Part shown: positions 5,933 through 9,373 of the stretch, one piece after another
Numbering within the stretch: position 1 is the stretch's first letter
How the letters are laid out: each line of letters opens with the position of its first letter
DNA from: an uncultured Acetobacter sp.
GTDB lineage: Bacteria; Pseudomonadota; Alphaproteobacteria; Acetobacterales; Acetobacteraceae
NCBI RefSeq assembly: GCF_937875265.1
Contig: NZ_CALLXM010000288.1
Location: forward strand, 1 to 9,373
DNA: 9,373 nucleotides
Reading direction: 5' to 3'
Notes under the pieces: model-generated
The model's input: only the letters and a program-made list of their open reading frames with translations
Told to the model about the DNA's origin: nothing
Database searches by the model: none
Translations under genes and position numbers: made by a program

Positions 5933-6627
5933 CAGTAGAGCGGCTGACGACCAACTGCGATCGCTTTTGCTTCATAACGGGTGGGGAACCAGCCTTCCGG
6001 CCGCTCAGAAACGGGCGGCGGGGCTTCAAAAAACGGTTGTGTGCTCATGACTTCATCAACCCATGCCTGATAGGTCGGGTCATCACTTGCCACACGCCAG
6101 ACAGCACCGAGTTTAAGCACGCGGGCCACAAGAGCCACGTTTTCCGGATGCATAAAGCGCCGCTTGGCATGACGCGCCTTGGGCCACGGGTCTGGAAACA
6201 TCAGGAACAGCCGGTCCACTGCGGCATCTGGCAGAGCACGCAGCAATACGCGGGCATCATCATCCCACAGGCGCAGCATCTCTGGAATGGCTGACGTCAC
6301 TTCCTCCCCAACCGGGACAAAGCGGGTCAGCAAAGAGCACAGGCCGTTATCAAAAACTTCTGAGGCAATATAGCCAACATCGGGGTGGGCATTATGCTGC
6401 CCCACCACATGTTCTCCGCCACCAAACCCGACTTCAAACCAGATTTGCTGTGGCGGGCGGCCAAAGGCCGTAGCCGGGTCCGTTGCGCGATCCAGCGGAA
6501 AGCGCAAACGGGGCAACGCCTCATCGAGAAGGCGTTGCTGACGGGGACGCAGCGAATGGCCGCGCGGTCGCCCATATAGTCGTTCGGGCGACGGCTTGAC
6601 GTCCGGTCCGCGCACTTCCTCCGTCAT
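5914..6627 (-). CDS. trmB: tRNA (guanine-N7-)-methyltransferase
   Basis: TrmB transfers the methyl group of S-adenosylmethionine to N7 of guanine 46 in the variable loop of tRNAs. The 237-residue protein has the family landmarks in order: YGRPRGHSLRPRQ near the N-terminus and the SAM-binding EVGFGGGEH (about residues 65-73). The signature FPDPWPKARHAKRRF (about 144-158) and the C-terminal TRYEAKA (about 216-222) follow. The ATG at 6627 gives the expected MTEEVRGPD start and leaves a 14-base gap after metK. A longer frame from 6693 would overlap metK by about 50 bases and adds non-conserved residues. The neighbour upstream makes its methyl donor, and the two are very likely one operon. A hairpin overlaps the stop codon. 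Confidence 0.95.
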   Translation of the reverse strand: MTEEVRGPDVKPSPERLYGRPRGHSLRPRQQRLLDEALPRLRFPLDRATDPATAFGRPPQQIWFEVGFGGGEHVVGQHNAHPDVGYIASEVFDNGLCSLLTRFVPVGEEVTSAIPEMLRLWDDDARVLLRALPDAAVDRLFLMFPDPWPKARHAKRRFMHPENVALVARVLKLGAVWRVASDDPTYQAWVDEVMSTQPFFEAPPPVSERPEGWFPTRYEAKAIAVGRQPLYWTFTRR

Positions 6628-6641
6628 CGTGTCTTCAGACC

Positions 6642-7829
6642 TTAGCGGTTGAAAGCGCCACGCAGGGCATCCACCAGATCGGTGCGTTCCCACGTAAAGT
6701 CATCACGCGCATCATCCGGCGTACGGCCAAAGTGACCATAAGCAGAGGTCTGCGAATAAATCGGACGGTTAAGGCGCAGGTGCTTACGAATACCACGCGG
6801 TGAGAGGTCCATGACCTCACGCAGCACAGCACCCAGACGGGCTTCGTCCACATCCTTGCCGGTACCATCCAGATCCACATACACGGACAGCGGATGAGAC
6901 ACGCCAATGGCATAGGACACCTGAAGCGTGCAACGCTCTGCAAGACCAGCGGCCACAACGTTCTTGGCCAGATAGCGGCAGGCATAAGCTGCGGAACGGT
7001 CAACCTTTGTGGGGTCTTTACCGGAGAATGCGCCGCCGCCATGCGGAGCTGCACCGCCGTATGTGTCCACAATGATCTTGCGTCCAGTCAGACCACAATC
7101 CCCATCGGGCCCACCGATCACGAAGATACCGGTCGGGTTGACGTAGAATTCGTCTTCCGGCGGCATCCAGCCTTCCGGCAGGACATTGCGCACAATGTCA
7201 CCCAGTTCTTCACGCAGCTTCTTCTGGCTTACGCCTTCATCATGCTGGGTGGAGATCACCACGGACGTAGCGCCAACGGGACGACCGTTGGAATAACGCA
7301 ACGTGACCTGGCTTTTTGCATCGGGCTGAAGGCCAGCTGCACGCGGGTCACCCGCACGGCGCAGATCACGAATCTCGTGAAGGATGCGATGTGCATAATA
7401 AATGGTGGCCGGCATCAGTGTGTCGGTTTCAGTGGAAGCGTGGCCGAACATGATGCCCTGATCGCCAGCGCCTTCATCTTTCTCGCCAGCACTGTCCACA
7501 CCGACTGCAATATCAGCAGACTGAGCATGGAGGTAGTTGGCCGCATCAGCTGTACGCCAGGAAAAACCGTCCTGATCGTAACCAATGTCCTTCACCGCAT
7601 CGCGTGCAGCCTGAATCAGGCCCTCGGATGTGATGGAAGAAGGACCGCGGACCTCGCCAGCCAGAATGATCCGGTTTGTGGTTACCATGGTTTCACAGGC
7701 CACGCGGGCTTCCGGGTCCGCTGCAAGATAAGCATCCAGAACAGTATCGCTGATCCGGTCCGCAACCTTGTCGGGATGACCTTCGGAAACTGATTCCGAG
7801 GTAAACAGGAAATCGCCGTCTTTACGCAT
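6642..7829 (-). CDS. metK: S-adenosylmethionine synthetase
   Basis: MetK makes S-adenosylmethionine from methionine and ATP and is normally essential. The 395-residue protein has the N-terminal FTSESVSEGHPDKVADRISD (catalytic His near 18), the ATP-binding GAGDQGIMFGHA (about 120-131), and the glycine-rich GGGAFSGKDPTKVDRSAAY (about 264-282). These features mark an intact enzyme of normal length. I choose the ATG at 7829 because MRKDGDFLFTSESVSEGHPD is the usual start. An in-frame GTG at 7853 would add eight residues and has no ribosome-binding site. The ATG itself has only a weak GGGGC/ACGG-like sequence upstream, so translation may depend on leader structure. A 288-base gap with a palindrome, promoter-like boxes and a stem-loop precedes it. 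trmB follows after 14 bases. Confidence 0.96.
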   Translation of the reverse strand: MRKDGDFLFTSESVSEGHPDKVADRISDTVLDAYLAADPEARVACETMVTTNRIILAGEVRGPSSITSEGLIQAARDAVKDIGYDQDGFSWRTADAANYLHAQSADIAVGVDSAGEKDEGAGDQGIMFGHASTETDTLMPATIYYAHRILHEIRDLRRAGDPRAAGLQPDAKSQVTLRYSNGRPVGATSVVISTQHDEGVSQKKLREELGDIVRNVLPEGWMPPEDEFYVNPTGIFVIGGPDGDCGLTGRKIIVDTYGGAAPHGGGAFSGKDPTKVDRSAAYACRYLAKNVVAAGLAERCTLQVSYAIGVSHPLSVYVDLDGTGKDVDEARLGAVLREVMDLSPRGIRKHLRLNRPIYSQTSAYGHFGRTPDDARDDFTWERTDLVDALRGAFNR

Positions 7830-7852
7830 GATGGTGCCGTCTGCCCCGCGCA

Positions 7853-7948
7853 CTATGAATTAGGAATTATGACTGCCACCTTAAGAAAAGGCGACGGGAT
7901 CGTGTGGCGGAATAGTGGCCGATGGTCAAGTGTATTGCCGCCATGCAT
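7853..7948 (-). CDS. Possible 31-codon leader ORF before metK (uncertain)
   Basis: An ATG at 7948 opens a 31-codon frame (MHGGNTLDHRPLFRHT at the start) that ends in TAG at 7855-7853. The last base of that TAG is the first base of the in-frame GTG of metK (TAGTG), an arrangement seen in translational coupling. A weak AGGCGG precedes the ATG. There is no similarity I recognise and the frame may be chance, so I list it only because of its exact placement in the metK leader. Confidence 0.15.
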   Translation of the reverse strand: MHGGNTLDHRPLFRHTIPSPFLKVAVIIPNS

Positions 7949-7950
7949 CC
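7897..7950 (-). other. Stem-loop in the metK leader
   Basis: On the - strand GGAT and TGGCGG (7950-7947 and 7943-7938) pair with CCGCCA and ATCC (7910-7905 and 7900-7897). This gives 6 bp plus 4 bp around an internal loop of 3 and 4 bases, with a 27-base apical loop. It lies downstream of the candidate promoter and about 70 bases before the metK ATG. It matches no riboswitch class I know. Confidence 0.4.
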
Positions 7951-7958
7951 GCCTGAAG

Positions 7959-7986
7959 CGTATATATTCTGTCCTGCGCAGGACAA
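7959..7986 (-). promoter_or_regulatory. Candidate metK promoter overlapping a palindromic operator
   Basis: On the - strand TTGTCC (7986-7981) is followed by 16 bases and TATACG (7964-7959), within an AATATATACG stretch. Each box matches the housekeeping consensus at about 4 of 6 positions. The palindrome at 7970-7985 covers the -35-like box and most of the spacer. Start of transcription would be near 7952, giving a metK leader of about 120 bases. Confidence 0.45.
7970..7985. promoter_or_regulatory. Perfect 16-bp palindrome, probable operator
   Basis: TGTCCTGCGCAGGACA is identical to its own reverse complement over all 16 bases, with no spacer. It sits between the boxes of the candidate metK promoter, the classic place for a repressor dimer. 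The protein that binds it is not identifiable from this window. Confidence 0.6.
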
Positions 7987-8112
7987 ATTTCCCGCATTTA
8001 AACGAACAGATTGTATTGCACAGACCGCAGAGTTCAGCCCCTGACAACCGGTTAAAAGAAAAAATTACGATTGGAAACGTACATCCAAGATAAAGGAATT
8101 AAAAATGCGCAA

Positions 8113-8128
8113 CTCCCTCAGCAGGGAG
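8113..8128 (-). terminator. Possible terminator hairpin at the end of dapB
   Basis: CTCCCT (8113-8118) pairs with AGGGAG (8123-8128) around a 4-base loop that includes part of the dapB stop codon. On the - strand it is followed by TTGCGCATTTTT, an interrupted U-tract. Termination is plausible but likely incomplete. Confidence 0.45.
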
Positions 8129-8912
8129 GCAGGCCCAGCACATCTTCCATCCCGTAACAGCCTGCAGGACGACCTTGCACCCAAAGCGCTGCCCGCACTG
8201 CTCCGGTCGCAAATACGCGCCGGTCAAAGGCCCGATGAGTCAGAGTGATCTGCTCATCCGCCGCAGTAAACAGGACCTCATGCTCTCCAACGATCTGCCC
8301 ACCCCGGAGAGCCGCAAAGCCGATAGCACCCGGTTTACGAGGCCCTGTATGGCCATCACGTCCACTTTCCCGCACCGTGGCAAGCGCAACACCACGCCCT
8401 TTTGCCACGGCCTCCCCAATAGCCAGAGCCGTGCCAGAGGGCGCATCCACTTTCTGCCTGTGGTGCATTTCCACAATCTCGGCATCGTAAGACTCGGCGG
8501 GAAGCGCCTGCCCCATCATCTGGGCCAGACGACGCACCAGCGTGACACCAGCGGAAAAATTGGCTGCCTGAACAACCCCGATCTGCTCTGCTGCTTTCTG
8601 CACAGCCACCTGCTGTGCATCAGAAAGGCCGGTTGTGCCCAGCACCCATGTCGTGCCGTGTTCCGCCAGAGCCTGCGCGTGCGGAATAACCGTGTCTGCA
8701 TGGGTAAAATCAATCACCACATCACTGACGGCCGCCAGACTGGCCATATCTGTATACAGAGCCAGCCCTTCCGGCAGGCCGGTCGCGGTCGATTTGTCGC
8801 GCACTGTGCCGCCTGCCAGCACCGCCCCGGCAGCCTGCACGTCTTCTACCAGCAAGCGGCCCACACGCCCGGTCACCCCGGCAATGCCAATACGCAGCGC
8901 CTGATCTGTCAT
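8118..8912 (-). CDS. dapB: 4-hydroxy-tetrahydrodipicolinate reductase
   Basis: DapB reduces the dapA product with NAD(P)H on the path to diaminopimelate (cell wall) and lysine. The 264-residue protein has the nucleotide-binding loop GIAGVTGRVGR (residues 9-19), VIDFTHAD (66-73), GTTGLS (92-97) and AANFSAGV (116-123). The family signature HHRQKVDAPSGTAL follows at 150-163, with the catalytic His near 150 and Lys at 154. Length and motifs are normal for an active enzyme. The start is the ATG at 8912, with AAGGA 9 bases upstream. It begins 26 bases after the dnaJ stop in the same direction, so it is probably co-transcribed with the chaperone gene. A hairpin overlaps its stop codon. Confidence 0.96.
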   Translation of the reverse strand: MTDQALRIGIAGVTGRVGRLLVEDVQAAGAVLAGGTVRDKSTATGLPEGLALYTDMASLAAVSDVVIDFTHADTVIPHAQALAEHGTTWVLGTTGLSDAQQVAVQKAAEQIGVVQAANFSAGVTLVRRLAQMMGQALPAESYDAEIVEMHHRQKVDAPSGTALAIGEAVAKGRGVALATVRESGRDGHTGPRKPGAIGFAALRGGQIVGEHEVLFTAADEQITLTHRAFDRRVFATGAVRAALWVQGRPAGCYGMEDVLGLPPC

Positions 8913-8938
8913 GCGGGTCGTTCCTTACAGAAGCGGCA

Positions 8939-9373
8939 TCAGCCCTTGTTTTCAAAAAATTCCCGAACCCGTGTGAAGAAGCCCGTATGTTCGGGGCTCC
9001 CCTTCACGTTCTCACCGGCTTCTTTTTCAAACTCTTCCAGCAGTTCTTTCTGGCGTTTGTTCAGATGCTGCGGGGTTTCCACGGTGACCTGAATATACAT
9101 GTCGCCACGCGCGCTGGAACGCAGAACGGAGAAGCCTTTGCCCCGCAAGCGGAAATGCGCGCCTGTCTGCGTGCCTGCCGGAATTTTGACCTTGGCGCGG
9201 TTGCCATCAATCACCGGCACTTCAATTTCCGTGCCCAGAGCAGCCTGCCCCATACGCAGCGGCACACGGCAATAAACATTCGCTGCGTCACGCTGGAAAA
9301 TTCCATGCTCTGCAACCGAGACATGCACATACAAGTCACCAGCGGGAACGCCCTGACCACCAGACTCGCCCTC
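8939..9373 (-). CDS. dnaJ: Chaperone DnaJ, C-terminal part (5' end outside window)
   Basis: These are the last 144 residues of DnaJ (Hsp40), the co-chaperone that delivers clients to DnaK and stimulates its ATPase. The frame is open to the right-hand edge of the window. It begins within the substrate-binding domains (EGESGGQGVPAGDLYVHV), continues with VPLRMGQAALGTEIEVP and the conserved PAGTQTGAHFRLRGKGF, then RGDMYIQVTVETPQHL and the dimerisation helix region LNKRQKELLEEFEKE. It ends in the common GFFTRVREFF tail. The J-domain and zinc-binding repeats lie outside the window. dapB follows after 26 bases. Any heat-shock promoter would be upstream of the missing 5' part, so regulation cannot be judged here. 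Confidence 0.95.
   Translation of the reverse strand, partial: EGESGGQGVPAGDLYVHVSVAEHGIFQRDAANVYCRVPLRMGQAALGTEIEVPVIDGNRAKVKIPAGTQTGAHFRLRGKGFSVLRSSARGDMYIQVTVETPQHLNKRQKELLEEFEKEAGENVKGSPEHTGFFTRVREFFENKG

Larger units (their letters stand above)
7830..8117 (-). promoter_or_regulatory. metK upstream and leader region
   Basis: This 288-base gap between dapB and metK has no convincing protein gene. In the direction of transcription it holds the dapB 3' hairpin, an AT-rich stretch with a weak 5-bp stem (TTGGA/TCCAA) and TTTTTT near 8060-8095, a 16-bp palindrome with promoter-like boxes, a possible 31-codon ORF, and a leader stem-loop before the metK start. I compared it by eye with the SAM-II and SAM/SAH riboswitch cores and saw no match. 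Confidence 0.6.

Noticed and set aside
6894..7793. 299-codon open frame on the + strand opposite metK
   Set aside because: It lies entirely within metK on the other strand and shows no family signature.
7830..7960. SAM-II or SAM/SAH riboswitch before metK
   Set aside because: By eye the conserved cores of these classes are not present. A covariance-model search would settle it.
8175..9092. 305-codon open frame on the + strand opposite dapB and dnaJ
   Set aside because: It spans two well-supported - strand genes and their gap, with no recognisable protein features.
1..9373. Mobile elements, CRISPR arrays, tRNA or rRNA genes, a novel multi-gene system
   Set aside because: No transposase, terminal repeats, spaced repeat array, cloverleaf or rRNA sequence was seen. 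All but one of the larger genes are standard core genes.

Overview
The window looks like ordinary core chromosome of an alphaproteobacterium. The protein sequences and moderately GC-rich codon use fit the acetic acid bacteria (Acetobacteraceae, Acetobacter-like). That placement comes from recognising the sequences and was not confirmed by a search. I see no insertion sequence, phage gene, CRISPR array, tRNA or rRNA, and no sign of a new multi-gene defence or biosynthetic system.

Layout. The left end is on the + strand: the 3' part of glyQ and complete glyS, the two subunits of tetrameric glycyl-tRNA synthetase, 4 bases apart. They end at a strong bidirectional terminator (2469-2510). Everything to the right is on the - strand. 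In rising coordinates these are a CsaA-type tRNA-binding protein, a 55-residue UPF0391/DUF1328 membrane protein with its own terminator, a predicted secreted protein of unknown function, purH, trmB, metK, dapB and the 3' part of dnaJ. In the direction of transcription the order is dnaJ > dapB > (288-base regulatory gap) > metK > trmB > purH > secreted protein > DUF1328 > csaA.

How the genes work together. dnaJ and dapB (26-base gap) are probably co-transcribed, pairing a chaperone with diaminopimelate/lysine synthesis. metK and trmB (14-base gap) form a maker and user of S-adenosylmethionine. purH follows 93 bases later and may be partly coupled; it makes IMP, using 10-formyl-tetrahydrofolate. 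glyQS, csaA and trmB all act on tRNA.

The most interesting parts are non-coding or poorly characterised. They are a perfect 16-bp palindrome lying where an operator would sit upstream of metK, followed by a long structured leader; an EcfG-like (general stress sigma factor) promoter candidate before the DUF1328 gene; an ungapped internal duplication (offset exactly 94 residues) in the secreted protein; and a 9-bp inverted repeat covering that gene's start codon.
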